A DNA stretch of 64,000 bases, from the NCBI GenBank assembly GCA_012295275.1, contig CM022671.1, positions 12,898,678 through 12,962,677 on the forward strand, in the 5' to 3' direction. The DNA is from Chrysomallon squamiferum (Eukaryota; Mollusca; Gastropoda; Neomphalida; Peltospiridae). Each line of letters opens with the position of its first letter. The stretch's first letter is position 1. Shown here one piece after another: positions 1 to 15,090 of the stretch. The notes beneath the pieces are model-generated. The model saw only the letters and a list, made by a program, of their open reading frames with translations. It was not told the origin of the DNA and did no database searches. The position numbers and the translations under genes were made by a program.

Positions 1-163
1 AATTCAACCAAAATAGTGTGTAAATATTGCAGAGAACAATGACTCAATGAGTTACTCAATGAATTCACATGAATTATAAGGATTTCTGGTTATCTACATA
101 TACTCAACTAAAATATGATTTGTATTATGATTAGGACTAATTATTACACAGACACAGCAATAA

Positions 164-826
164 TCAGTACAACACATTTGAGGACAAAAATTCATTAATT
201 ATTTTTTCAAATCTTTGGGGCAAATCTGGCTCCTGACAACAATTTTTAACATAGTTCCCTTGTCAAAGGATCAGCAATGTGCATGCAGTGTTTCTGTATA
301 CTGAAGTAGAAATATGTATGCTACACATTATTCCCTCTATTTTGTTGTTTCATTTTGTCACTGAAGCTTCAGGCAAGGCTGAATAGAAAATGGGGAATTA
401 TCTGACCTTATGCTCTGTAGAGAGATAAGTGATATTTGATTAAAATGTATCTTCATGATCTTAAGAAATAATCAAATTTTGTTTAGCAAAACAACACTTC
501 AATATTTTTCCTTTAAACAATCAGATATTAAAATAAATCACAAATAGCAAGTTACCAGTAAACATTTGCATCTGTATTTCCATATTACTTTTATTTATGT
601 ATAACATTTTAATACTTTTATGATTGTAGTTCTCCAATTTCTAAAATTTATTACAAATAACCTAACTGAAATCCTCTAATCATTGTTATAAAAACAAAAC
701 ACTTTATTTTTTAAGGAAAGTACTAACAGTGTATACAATTCTTCCTTTCGAGCCAGGTGTTCTTTTGTTTTATCAAGTAAAACTTCAGCATTTTTGCTTT
801 TCTCCTTTTGTTCCATCAGATTGTAT
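164..826 (-). CDS. ANKRD26: ANKRD26 exons 28 and 29, proposed C-terminus
   Basis: Exon 28 (826-724) follows an acceptor whose pyrimidine tract is a pure run of about 36 T on the minus strand. It completes the Glu codon left by exon 27 and encodes coiled coil ending KEELYTLL. A GTACTT donor follows, although the frame stays open for another 16 codons to a stop. Exon 29 (232-164) has a TTGTTGTCAG acceptor, reads EPDLPQRFEKIINEFL and ends with TGA at 166-164. The phases agree (0 to 0). I saw no AATAAA between 163 and the window edge, so the 3' UTR probably continues off the window. The donor is weak, so the alternative ending inside exon 28 cannot be excluded. Confidence 0.55.
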
Positions 827-829
827 CTG

Positions 830-867
<38 letters not shown>

Positions 868-3800
868 ATAAAAACACTAAAATAACATTTTGTACATTTC
901 TTTATTGTTATTTATTGTTTATTGACCATTTCAATTATATGACAGTACAATTATTATTTCATATCATGGTAAGCTCTGTTTGACTCAGGTTTTCTGACTG
1001 AGAAAAAAGTCATGACACATATTTTTTTCTAGAATAACAGAATACTAGTTTATATTTATTTTAAGAAATATCCTCAGTTGGTAGTGTAAGCTGAACAAAT
1101 AAGCCAAGGCATTCAAAGCCTATACAAGCATCATGATAATTCATTTTGGTCTATTCAGATGAAGAAGTTGTAAAATTTTGGCTTAGCAGTTATAGTCATG
1201 ACATGGTTATAAAACTAGCTTTTTAACCCATATATATGTTAGACAAAATGACTGTCAATCTTAATTTATGACTGGCAGTGTATGATCAATATGTTTTTGA
1301 AAATACCCCAGAGTACTTATTTCAAGGTTTGTTTATGAAACCATACAATCACATTGTCTACTTTTAGCAAAATTCCCAGCAAAACAAGATGCAGTTAAAT
1401 TTTATTTTTAATCTATATCTCTAACCAAATTTGTTAGGTTAAAAATATATATCACTAGGAAGGAATTTTTCTACAGTCTCGTCTTGGTTTTATAGGCACA
1501 TGACACATGCAACAATTTTGTTTTCTTCAAAGTTCTTGTTGAATCTAGACAAGGTGGTAACCATATTTTCAAATAAATGTGTAAAATTAAAGCATTTATT
1601 CTAATCCATTGGAAAAAAAGAAATACTGCAATATAAACATGCACAAGTGTCAACTTGAATAATTTTGAAAATTATCAAATGGTTGCTAAATAATGTGCAG
1701 AAATCTCACATTTTAACACGTCCCACTTGCGAAACAAATTCTGGTTGATACTGTGACAAAAGTCTTTGACTATTACAAACTGAACCCATAACCCAAAATA
1801 CAAAATAATAAATAAATAAACAATCAAATTTAAAAAAAATTTAAAACAAATTATCTTTATATTTTTGAAATTTTTCTTTTTAATAATTTTAAAAACAAAA
1901 ATAAAAATAATAATAAAAAAAGACACAAAAACACCACCACCTCAAAATAATATCCCTGATATGTTAAATCATCAACAAAACTGATGATGTCATCACTTTG
2001 TGATGTAAAAAGCAGCAACCATTCTCTGTGACATCACTCTAAATGATAAAACATTTATACAATGTTCCATTAAAGCATATAATTTGAGTGATCTTACATT
2101 TGAATGATCTTAATTGAAACAAAGCTGGGTATTCATGTCTTTAATATTATATTTAATTGGCTTCGTAGGAGTTTAATGATCCTACATTTTTCAGCATTAT
2201 CACTGTCTATTTTCGGCATATCAAAAAAATCTGCACACCTGCAGCCCTGAACATTTCAACTTGAGAACATATGTAGGTAGGCTACAATTAAGCTCTATAT
2301 ACACTAAGACTAACTTATGTGATGACTTGTGCCTGATGCAAGAAAGAATTATGGCATTAGGGTTCAAAGTACAATGTCATTCAGATGACTGCTCTACATG
2401 CATAAATATTGTTAGTTTGTCATACAATAAGTTTAAAGTAATATATTCTGAAAATGTACTTGTAATGGTGATTTGATCATAAATATTGTATGTCGATTAA
2501 TCATATCTGGTTACTGGGATGTCACACAAAAATTATGAAGGCATATTAGACGCCTTGGTATCACTTTCAAATCTGTCAATAATATATTTTGGGGGTCTAG
2601 GGTGGACCATTTAGGAGATAATAATCCCCAGATAGCTAGCTGTGGCCATTTTGAATCTTTGCAAATTAGGTTATTTCCACTGGCCAGATTTTGTTGAAAT
2701 TGGTATAGGCATTCAGAGTGACCTTTAAAGCAGAAGCAATCATAAAAAATTCTATTATAATTTGTTCTAGGTTAAGCCATTTTTTGTATATATCACTAGA
2801 CATCAGGAATGTGATAAACATTCTTTAATCTGGTCAAAGTTCAGATCTTTCTGTTCTGTTAAAAAGAGCATTAAACATTAGCCATTAATTCAACTAATAC
2901 TGTGATGGTGAGCTATGTCTGAATGGCGAAACAGTCCTATATCTTCTTTGATTTTCAAGATAATCAAATGAAATTTTCATGAGAATTAGACTGAGATATC
3001 ACCTTCATAACCATTTGGAATAATCAAGTATTATTTAAAAGAACAACAGTAAACACAAACTCTTTTGTATATAAAGCCCTTTGTCCAATTCCATGACCTA
3101 GAAGTAAGACTCAGAGCATGAGTCACAAAAAATTATTTGGTTAGGAATTGTTAATCAAGGTCAACCAATATGATATTAACTAGTAAACTCACAACATTTA
3201 TTATCTGCAAATGTTATTTGAATATTATAATATTTGAAGGAAATGTAATGGCTTAAATGAGCCAGAAGAGGAGCTACTATCATTGAATTTCTTTCACCAT
3301 AACACTCCATAAGAATGACAACAATTCATTCCATATGTTCAAAATCTATTTTCACAATAGTAAACACTGGGATGAAATTCCATCAATTTCTAGATGAAAT
3401 AATTTAATAGGAATTTATTATAACAAGACAAATTTTAGAAGTTTGACTTATGTGTTTTGATAGGTTGAACTTGACCAAAATTTTATAATAAAGCATATCA
3501 CATGAAAAATATATGCAAGTACATTTTGTGTGTGTATGCAAGTACATATGTGTGTGTGTGTTTGTTCCTTTTCTCTTTAAACAAAGAATGGTTTCAAATT
3601 ATATTTAGATTTTTAGTATTATAAATAAATTATTTTTATATTAATAAATAAAACAATTATTTTCAAAATACTCACTCCAAATTCCTTATTTGTGCTTCTA
3701 GATTTAATTTAGTTTCTTCTAGGTATGATTTCTGTTTCATTAATGATTCAATTTTACTGTAAAACAAAAAAATATTTTATCCATTAACTTGGAAAATGGT

Positions 3801-6800
3801 AGTATGCTACTTTTCTGCTGATCAAATAATACTTACATAAATATTACATTTCTTATTTAGTTTAAAACATTCATTTTATCTAAAGTACTGTAAAATAACT
3901 AAAATGTGACTAGTTTTTAAAGAAATATGAATGGACAAAGTCATAAATAAACTTATTAATTAAATGCTTACAGTTTCAAGTCATTTCTTTCTTTAGTGAT
4001 CATCTTATGTTTGTTTTCCAGAATAAGTCGCTGCTTCCTCTCTTGCTCCAGCTCATATTCTGTCTCACAGATGCGATTTTGAATCTTTAGCAGTGAACTG
4101 GAATCTGTTTCAACAGTCAGTTACAAATTTACTTATTATTATTTAAAATGTACTATTTTTTATCAATCAAAAAAAAATTAAAACAAATAAAAATTTAAAA
4201 ATTAAACAAACAATTTTAAATATTTAAAAAAAAAAAAAATTATATCATAAAAAACAACACCAACAACAACAACAAATATTAAACGATTATTTAAGAAGAA
4301 AAGATAGAGAAATAAAAAAAAAATCTGCTGGACACAAAACTGACAAAGATATTACTGTACTCACCATTTAAGTTTAGATTGATAAGCATATCACGATTCT
4401 GTAGAACACTTGGAGGAGGTCCACCTAGAATGCTGTCATCTTTTTCAAATTCAGTTGATGTATAAGACAAGCCATCATCTTCAAGTGCATCAAATCTGAA
4501 TGATCCAGTATTTAAAAGACCTGGGTATGTTGCTGTTACATCATGTCTGGAAAAACAAATATATCTGGATCTAAGACACAAACTATTAAGATCCTTTAAA
4601 AACCAGTTGTTTAAAAAATATATATTACATGAGAACAAACATATATAAAAACTTGGTATATGCAAAATTGACAAATTTGGAAAGGTATAATATGCTACTA
4701 ATACACAAAACTGAAAAAAAACGAGTTAAAATAAAAATGTTCATAAGAATATTTACTTAAAAACAATAATAATCAATAAACAAGTTGTCATTGCTACGTA
4801 TATACGGCATATTTAAGATACCTTTCTATGCAAGGTGAATCAGGCACACATATATCAGAAGCACTGGAATCATCATCATCAAAGTCTGCATTTTGTATTG
4901 CTGTCTGACTTGGAGGTGGCACCTGTAGTCTCTGCCTTAGCTGGTGAGAAGTGGATGTGGAAAACGGTAGTGGGAAAGATGAAGGAGGTGTAACCATACT
5001 GAACTGAAGACTACTTTTGTTCTGTATTTCTACAATGCTAACTGGTAATGGTTGCCCTTGCTTTTCAACATCTGTAGTTGCAGGTAACTTTTCTTGTTTA
5101 CCTTGTTCTTCACTTCTTTTCTCTTTGTCTCTACAAATAATAGAAAAATTAATTATAAATATTATTTAAACCAAAAACAGAACAGTGAAATTATCTAGCA
5201 AAATTTTCATATTTAGTCAAATTTAAAAATTAAAGAGTATAAGTAAAACTTGTAATAAACAAACAATCAAAATAATTAGAGATATGTTTAAGTTGACTTG
5301 GTTTTGCAATATCTTGCTATGTAAGAATTCAATTCACTTTCCATTTATCAATATGGCAAGCAAAATAAAGATCATGTTAAAAATATGAATGCACACATAC
5401 ACTTACATTCTTGAAAAAATATAAAATTTGATCAAATACAACAAAATACAAATATTCACACACAAGTAATAGAGTCGCCTTAAATTTACAATTTAAAATA
5501 ACAAACCCTGATGTGGATAAATTACATCCTGAGCCTGCATCAACAAAGTCATCATATGACATTTGTTTATTTTCCCTTTGACTCTCAAACTCTTCAATGT
5601 TTTTCTGCAAAATAAAAATATTATATTAATATTATTAAATTTATTAATACTTTTCTAATGTATGTTACGGAAAAAAAACAATTAAAATTAAAAGTAAGGA
5701 AATGATGCCTAATTAAGTTTATATGAAGTAAAAAAATATTATAGACTATTATTTTATATAAATGTGTTGATCAGAAAAAGGATAGAATGAAAATAATTTT
5801 TTACAATTTACATCCATGCTTCTTATTTTATAATTATTTATTCATAAGTTACTGTAAGAAAATATAATGATAAAACCGATTAAATACATCAGACAAAAAA
5901 CATATGTATAAATTCATAATGCTATTGCTGAAAAATACTTTTTGTAAGAAAATAAATAACATTACTTATTTTCTGTAACAGTAACTTAGATCATCAACAT
6001 TTCCTAAATAACAGACAAAGTTACACAAATTTAATCATTAAAATAATGTAATATTTTACTTAAATCTCTAGTCAAAAAGTATACTATAATTAGAATAAAT
6101 AACAGAATGAAAATCCACAAGGTACCTCAGTTAATTCTTCGGTCTGGGAAAACTCAAGGGTTGGAACCTGAAAAACCAAAATGATTAATTAAGATTTAAA
6201 ACAATGATATCATATTTAATCTAAATGTATATACAAATTGTGCAATGATTTCAATACACAATCATTCATTTAAAAAGTAATAATAATAACAATGTGTTTT
6301 ATTCACATGATGAGTGTTTATAATATGGTAGTTGTATTTCAGTATATTAACTACATTTGTTTATAGATACATTCAAATAAAGTAGAAGTTTGCCATTAAT
6401 ATCACTACTGCTTTTCATTCTCTATCTAGATGTGTAGAGAGGGGAAGGGAAAGGGAGAGAATGAGAGTGAGAATATGTCTGTGTCTGTGGGTGGCAGTGT
6501 GTTTAACAGATTGATTGTTTGTTCTTAAAAATTTCAGAAACCTTGAGCTCTTTTTCAGCTTCTGCTTTCAGTATTTTTCTTTTATCTTCTTCCTCTTCAC
6601 ACTGTCTCTCTTTATTTAATACCTCTTGTTCACATCTGTTTGCTTCTTCATGTTTTATTCTTTGAGTTTCCCCTTCATTTTCTTGCTGCTGAAGATTTTT
6701 CAACTGATCAGACTCTGAAGCTTTATTTCCTTTATCTTTATCATTATTTCTTTCTTCTATCTCTGTATCTTCAATACTTTCCTCAAATTTAATTTTATCA

Positions 6801-9800
6801 CTTTCTGTCTCCTCTTCAACAAAGTCATGATACTGTTTGTCTTTTTGACAGACCACTTGATTGGCTTCTGTTTTATTATTGCTGCTGTTATGAGCATTAT
6901 CATTCAGTAAAATCTGCACATTTACTTTCATTACTTCATCTCTTTCTTTTGCTGTCTTTTGAAGTTCCTGATAAAAATAAAATAAATAAATTACGAAAAT
7001 AAACACAAAAATATCATCCATTTTCTATACAAGCATTGTGCTAATTAGTGTTTGCAAACATGCTGGAATTCAAAAATAATATTTAAGAAAAAATCTAAAG
7101 CCTCTACTGCTGTAACAAACAATATGCAATTTTGGAATGGTAGAATTCTGGCACTTTACACTGAAATATAATTATCACTTGAAAACTGAATTTATTATTT
7201 ATTTTATATATTCAGATCTACACTTATCAGTATCTATAGATACAACATATAGCTTAGTTAAATAACTATTTTATCTGAGTAATTGTAATTAGAAATGTCC
7301 ACAAATAAAATTATAATACTTTAAAAATATTTCATAAATCCTCTTAACTTAATTTTAAGGTCATTTTGAAAACCTTATTGATGCTAAATTGTGATTTTAT
7401 AAATAAAGTATTAAACACTCATGTTATAGCTAACAGTTGCTAAACCTTTTGTTTTTGCCTTTCTATTTCCCATTCACTAATGGATTCTGACTCGGCTTCA
7501 ACATCTGAATCTGCAGCTGGCTTATGATGACTTACATCTGTTTGCTTGAAACCTTTACCAGGTGGTATTTTTTCAGAGAGGTCACCCTGGAAAATGTTTT
7601 TAAAAATAAATAAATGATATATACATTATATGGACAGTGAAGTAAATGAATAAATAAATATTTAACAATACTTTATTATTAAACATTTGGTTAAATATGT
7701 TTGTACTGTGATTCTCAACCTGCAGAATAGAATCCCCTTGCAATACTAAGGGAATAAAAATTAATGGTTGACGTTATATATTTGCTTTTGACTACATTAC
7801 ATAAATCATCATACTTTCATATTAGTGTAAAAGTCAACCTGCAGAATAGAATCCCCTTGCAATACTAAGGGAATAAAAATTAATGGTTGACGTTTATATA
7901 TTTGCTTTTGACTACATTACATAAATCATCATACTTTCATATTAGTGTAAAAGTCAATCTAGGGGCCCTACATTAAATGTTTGGGTTTTTTCAAAACATT
8001 GAATTAGCACAGGAAAGTTGAATATCCAATGTAACTACTGAGCTATTCTTTCTGTTAGTATTAGCAACATGTTATCTTTAATGTGTGCCTTCCTATAAAA
8101 AGGAAAGCACATTCATGAAATACAGTGTCGAATGTTAAGTAGTATATAATGTGTACCCCACTGTAGATGTATTTCAGGAACCACGTATTGTGAAATGAAA
8201 ATTGTTTACAATTAGTTACTAACATCAGAATCCCAGTCTGAATCATCTTCATCAGACTGCTGTTTTGATTCTTTGTCCAATCCATTATTTTTGTAATGGC
8301 CATTTGCTGTATTTTGCTGGTCCAATTGATGTGGTTCTTTGGCTGTTACATCCTGATTAATATGTAAGCAAATAAAAAAATAAAAAATAGAACCAGAAGT
8401 AAATTCATCCATTTAAAAAGCTGCATCATTAAAAACATACATGCATGCGTGCACATCATAATATTGACTTTTACATTACACAAAATTAGAGTTAGAGTTT
8501 ACTACTCATCATCATCACTGGGACCAGTGCCGTGCTGATTAACAGAATTTTCTGACTTTTGAAATGTTATTTTCACTGCAAACCAGTGTAATAATGTCTA
8601 TAAATGTCCAAAAACAAAGCACAAGACACATATCTCACTGAAGATGAAATAGCACTTTGTATTACTGATACCATAATGATACCCATGCCACTATATTATA
8701 GCAGTGGGTCAGCAAAATAATGCCAAGCAGTGGGACTGTTGTCAAATACAGGAATTTGCTCAATTCAGGCTGAATATTGGAACTGAATATTGGAATATTG
8801 GCAATTTTAATCTGCATTTATGTCTATTTTATGTCTATTTTTAGTATTTTATAACATGGAGGATTTTTTATTTATAATTGTGGGGGTTTTTTGTTTTTGT
8901 TTTTTTGTTATGCTCAAACAAAAAAAAAAGACAAAAAGTGTAAATATTTTTCATAAATTTCAAAACGAAGCTTCTTACTAATTATATTTCATTTAGATTT
9001 GGCAGATATAGTTAGCAAAAGAAGTATTACATACCAGTATATCAAAAACTGTATCTTCTGGTTTTTGGCATGGAATTATATCAAGTGAAGAGTCCATATC
9101 CTTAAAAAAGTATAATAATAATAATAATAATCATAATAACAGCAACAACAACAATCACATGATGCTTTATAAATTAATTATTAAGTTTCAGGTATCAGTT
9201 GAAATCAACAAATAAATCACGAGTTTCATGCAGAAAAACACAATATGGAATACTTATTAATTTTGAAGATCTTATATTTTATATTTTAACAATTATCTAA
9301 TTAAAATTTAACTTAAATTTTTTTTTCACAATTTTCTAAGTAATGTGTTACCAAAGTATCAAGAAAAACTATTCACCTAAAATCAACTATCACTCACAAC
9401 ATAGAGATCAGTATGTCATAAATACATTTTTATTAATGTAGTCCTCCCAAACCAAAGCCTATACTTTCATTGTTTCTGCCTTCATTTGTTAATTTTATAG
9501 ACAGTTACCCTTCTGTTAAAGTCAGATTACAATTATTTAATACTATTAAGCAATTTGTGGGGGTTGCTGGAAATACCACTTTTTAAACAGTGCAGTTAGA
9601 AATTATTATTATTGAGTTATTTTATTTCATTAATCTGATTTGTGAATAACTGATTCAACTACCTATTTTGTTGTTTCACTGTACTATAACATTTAAAAAA
9701 AAAAAAATGCTGTTTAACACAGATCAAAATAATACATATCAATATGTTGAAATTAATAAAAATATATAAAATCAGTATACAATTATAAGCAAAAAACTAA

Positions 9801-12800
9801 ATAATTCTGCCTCCCTCAGGAAAAAAACTAAAAATAAAGTAATTCACAAGCAGCATTTCCAAAATATAACACATAATTCATACAGCGTGCAGCTACAGTG
9901 TATCATTAATTTGAGAAAATACACTTTAAATAAAAAGTATAAACCTTTCTTCAATTTAATAAATATGGTTTACTATTTTTTAATTATTGTGTTTAGTAAA
10001 ATTTTAGGGTTAAACTGTTACTTTCAGTCATACTGTTATTTTTTGGGTGGGTGAACAAGTTTAGTAAAACAATCAATTTTGAAAGTTAGTTACGAAAAAC
10101 AGATAATCTATATTCATAACTCTTGAAAGCAAACTCACAGAAATTGTTAATTTTAGCTTTAAGACATGTAATTTTTAGGACTTAGAGACAGTTTTAACAT
10201 CTAAAACATGGGTTGCCAAGATTTTTACTCACTCAGCCATTTGATGATGCCACATAAAAATCTGGACCCATATGTAAAACTCTAATAGTTAATCAAATAA
10301 CATGATGTTTTTATACTGAACTTAATTTTATTTTTAATTGAGAATGGGCTTGATGTTTTTTTTCTGCTTAATTAGAAGTACAGTAGCATGTGGGCAATGC
10401 TGAAATAAAATGTAGCACACTAATTATAATTATTTCATTTCCCCAAAATAATTTGGTAGTCTTATTTTTGAATAATGCTTTTTCTCTGGGATCAACATAT
10501 ATGAATACCTATGGAAATAAATAATGCAACATCTAACTCAAAGACCTATTATTCAGAATAAAAAAAAACAGCATTTTCCTGAATGATTTATTGACATGTA
10601 TCATCTTGTTGAATAGCATGACATTCACAGAGATATTTCATGTATGTACAACAATGAACAATGATTATAAGTCATACTCTTCTCTCCTTTCAATTTTCAG
10701 AGCATATTCACTACCATAATTGTCAGGCATGTCCTATATTGTCAGGCTACAAGATGGCAAAATTACTGGCATGAGAGAAGCATGAATGTCCATCAGATAA
10801 ACTGCATGTCACTATGGATACAATATTTCTGTTATTTCAAGACTATTGAACACACACATGGCTACCAATAATGTTAACGAGTGTCCAAGACCTGGCAGGC
10901 CCCTTAATTTAACGATAAAAGAGGACAGAGCATTGCTGAGACTTGTTAGGCTTAACAAACATGTCCAGTCAACCAGTTCTTGCAACAAAATGATGTTGAA
11001 ACCATTCCATGGCCAGCCATGAGTCCAGATCTCAATCCCATTGAGCATCAACATTTTACAACATAACGTTCGATAGAGAGACCCACTGAATTGACTGCTG
11101 CTTTGCATCAGTATTGGAACAGGATTCTTCAAAATTAAATCCAGAGATTGTTCCAAGAAATAAGGATGCATCTTCAAGCAACTGTTCATATGCAGGGAGG
11201 TTATACAAGATACTGATGGAAAGTAAATATTTGGAATTGCCAGGTATTATTCTTCAGTTCCATGAACAAGATGTCTGCATGATACAGACAGTTAAGTCTG
11301 TAAAACAACAATGAAATTCAAATTTTTTTAATGTAATGATGTCATTTTTCAGTTATGTACCATCTTCAAATAAACTGCATTATGTCTGGTATTACTGGCT
11401 ATGTTTCTCCTCATCCCTTTCTGTTCAATGAAACTTTAACATGGCATAGAAATCTTTGAAACATTTCATGGATTAGCTCAGTCTGAGCAAATATGGATGT
11501 TGCTCATTTAATTTCCATTTGTATATGTAAGTTCTTCAAAACATTATTGGGTTTCTATGCTGTTTTGGTCAAAATATGAGTGAAAAGGATGTACAAACCA
11601 TCAGGAGTTTGCCTATTTTTCCTATGTAGTAATTAACAATGTTTCTATCAGAATGATTCTTTTCAGAATATAGAAATTATGGGAAATTTTAGACATTTTC
11701 TTCTTTTGAATATTAAAATTTCTAAAAAAACAACAATAACCACACAACAACCCTTTATTTCTTACTGACCCCAACTACTTTGGCAACCCCTAATCTAAAC
11801 AATTTTAAAAAGTAATCAAGCACTAAATACAATCTGCATTCCTAACTCTTTGAGTCTCTGTCTTGAAACTGAACTCAAAACATTGTAACACTTTAAATAT
11901 GGGTATACTGTGCAGGAAGTGCAAGGTAACAGTTTGTGTATGATAGTTAAATCCATGCCAGCTTATAAACACTGATTTCAAATACCATGAAATGCTTTGC
12001 TGACTGTTCTATTGTAGTCTGTAGCAATTCAGAGGTCATTGGAATCTCTTTATTTTTTTCTAAGAATTCATCATCGTCACATTCATCTTCTGTGTCTTGT
12101 GATTCTAATTGACGCAACCGCAACAAAGCTTCCACCTAAATTTATAGCAGTTTAGAAGAGTGATGTTGATTGAAGAATACAGATGAAACAAAAACACAGC
12201 AGGCCACACAAAGCAAAATAAAAAGCACAACAATACTGACTAATGAAATGAAAAGAAAGAAATGTTTTCAATTGTGTTTGATGAGGAAGTAATTAAAAAA
12301 AAAAAGGTAAAGCTATGAGAAAGGATTTATCTTAATCACTTATTTTAGCTGAGATATAAATAGCACACAACACAAACAGCCCAGTGAATTTAAAAACAGA
12401 CATTTTCCAATCAGCAGCTTCTAAAAGAGAAATAAGTAGATATTTTTATTTTATTTTACTGAACTACTATTGTTTTAGTCAATGAATATATTTTAGCAGT
12501 AAACTTAACTTTATATTTACAATAATATAATCTTACTTACCTCTTTGGACACAACAGGTGAACTGTTCAAAGGAAACACTGCAACTTCTAAATCATTATT
12601 CCAGTCATCAAAATGCTGAAAGTGTGTTAGATTAAATTTAACTAAATTAAAATAAACTGAAATAAAAATAATTTAAGCTTGCAACACAATTTGGTAGCAC
12701 ACACAAAGCTAAATTTAACACTGAGCTACTGTCATACTAAATGGTGAACCTGTGACAGATATGAATTTTAATTTAATTACTTTGAACTAACTTCAACACC

Positions 12801-14580
12801 TTATATGTATTGGACATGACCTGTTGTTACAAACAAATAACCTCCCATATATATATACACATTTACATACAATGATACAGACATACAGACATACATATAT
12901 TCAAAAGCTAATAAAATCAATTAAACACTGTCCTTTTTAAAAAGTGATAAAATTCTTTACACTATTTTTATTTATCTAATGCAGCAAACTGATTGCTAGC
13001 TCTAGTTAGATTTATTTTTCATCAAGTTCCCCAAACTAAAATGCTATTTCATATACCATTTAAAAAAACGTAACGAAAATTCTTCTAACACATTTTAAGC
13101 AAATGCAGTTCAGCTTCAAACTTAAAAGGAATATTTCCAAGCAATGCCAAAGCAAAATTCAGTGATCATATTCCATACAAATACCTGCTGAATTTTTGGT
13201 ATGGGAGAGGTGGGAAGTGCAGGAGGATTATCTTCTTTGGATGCCACTTCCGCTATATTGGAAGATGTATCCCAGTCACTGGCCTAGAAACACAACAGTT
13301 ACAAAACCATAATTCATTCATTTTAAAAGACTGTTATATTTTGTATCATATATTATATTTGTTCCAGTAAATAAAATCTAATATTTAGAAGTTATTTAAT
13401 TTTAAGCTTTTTTTAAAATTATTGATCAATTATAAATTATGCAGAGATTTGGCATACAGAAAATAGAAAGCTCAGTAATAATTTGAGAGACCTCATCTGG
13501 TGATGGAACATATTGTTTCTCCTTCACTAAGATATCACTTTCACAACTTTCCTGTAAAATTAAAAGAATTAAAACTACATACTTTAAGCAAAGATACAAA
13601 ACTTTTTACACATGCTCTCATCAAAGGTGGATAAAAAAAAGTAACAATAAAATTTAAAAAAATCAGTCAGACAAGCTCTTAACAGGACAAAGATCATTAA
13701 ATTCATGGCATATGATTTGTTTTTTAAAAAAAGAGACATGTGCTAATAATTAATTGGAATGTATTCACTGAGAAACAACATGCAATTATAAAATACTCTT
13801 TATTTTAGTCAACTGTTTCAACACTTATACATAGATTTTGCTGTTATTATAGAAATCAAAGTTTCTTTTATTAGTCTGCTTCCTTTCTGCTCAAACTGAA
13901 GACAAACAACCAGAAAGGGATATGAATAAAACTAAAACAGTCTGTAGAAAACATTCTGAAATAATCTCTGTTCATTTTGTTTTTAATGCAAAAGTACATT
14001 AAAAAAATGTTAACTATTACATGACATTATTTGACAATACATATATATATACACACACACACACACACATGTATGTGGAATTATGGTAATAGAAAAACAA
14101 AGATTGGTTTCAACAAAATATAAAACCTTGCTCCAATTTTTCAAGATGCCTGGTCGAGAATGGCCTTTTTGATCTGATGGTACAGTTGAGTCCCACTCAC
14201 TATCATGGCCACTACAACTCGAAGGTCGCACTGGTTCAGCAGATTCTACTTTAGCTAGATCAGCACCTGACATTTCACTACTCAAGTCAGCATCACTGTT
14301 TTCATCATGATCTATTATGCCAAGATCTTCCAAAAATGCTTTTATAAAATTAAATAATAAAATTATAAATCAAAATTTTTACAATCTCCTTCAGCATAAA
14401 GCAGATGGCAATACTAATTATTTTGCCAGTTTTAAAATATACAGAGTGAAAAGTGACTTTTAGAAATAAGAGCATAGTATATTTAGTTAAAGCAGATTCA
14501 AATGTGATTCAGTAAATAATTCAATGATTGAAAATAGTATAAAAAAAAATGGACTAAATCATCTATAATTTTTATTGTTG

Positions 14581-14614
<34 letters not shown>

Positions 14615-15041
14615 GACAAAAGTTATATATTTGTTCATTTGGAAACAATTTAATTGAAATTTATATTTATTTCACATCTCCTCTCCAAAATATCAAAACA
14701 AATTCTACTCTGCTAGCTCTAAGTAATGAAATTGAAAGTATATTTCATTTTAAAATAATAAGTCAAAGAATAAGACAGAGATAATGTTTTCAGTTCTAGA
14801 ACTGTCACAATAATTAGCTAAAATGAAACAAATTAAAAAGAAAAGGCAGCAAACAAAATGAAATGCATAAACAAATTTAAATGCAACCATGAAAATAAGT
14901 GAAAAATTAATAGGTGCAAACAAACTAGCTATCCATAATTTTCATATATATATATATATATATAAAACAATTTAATTTTATTTTGTCATCATTTTTAAAA
15001 AGAAAAACAAAGAAATAAATTTGTTATCTTTTGATGATGAA

Positions 15042-15090
<49 letters not shown>

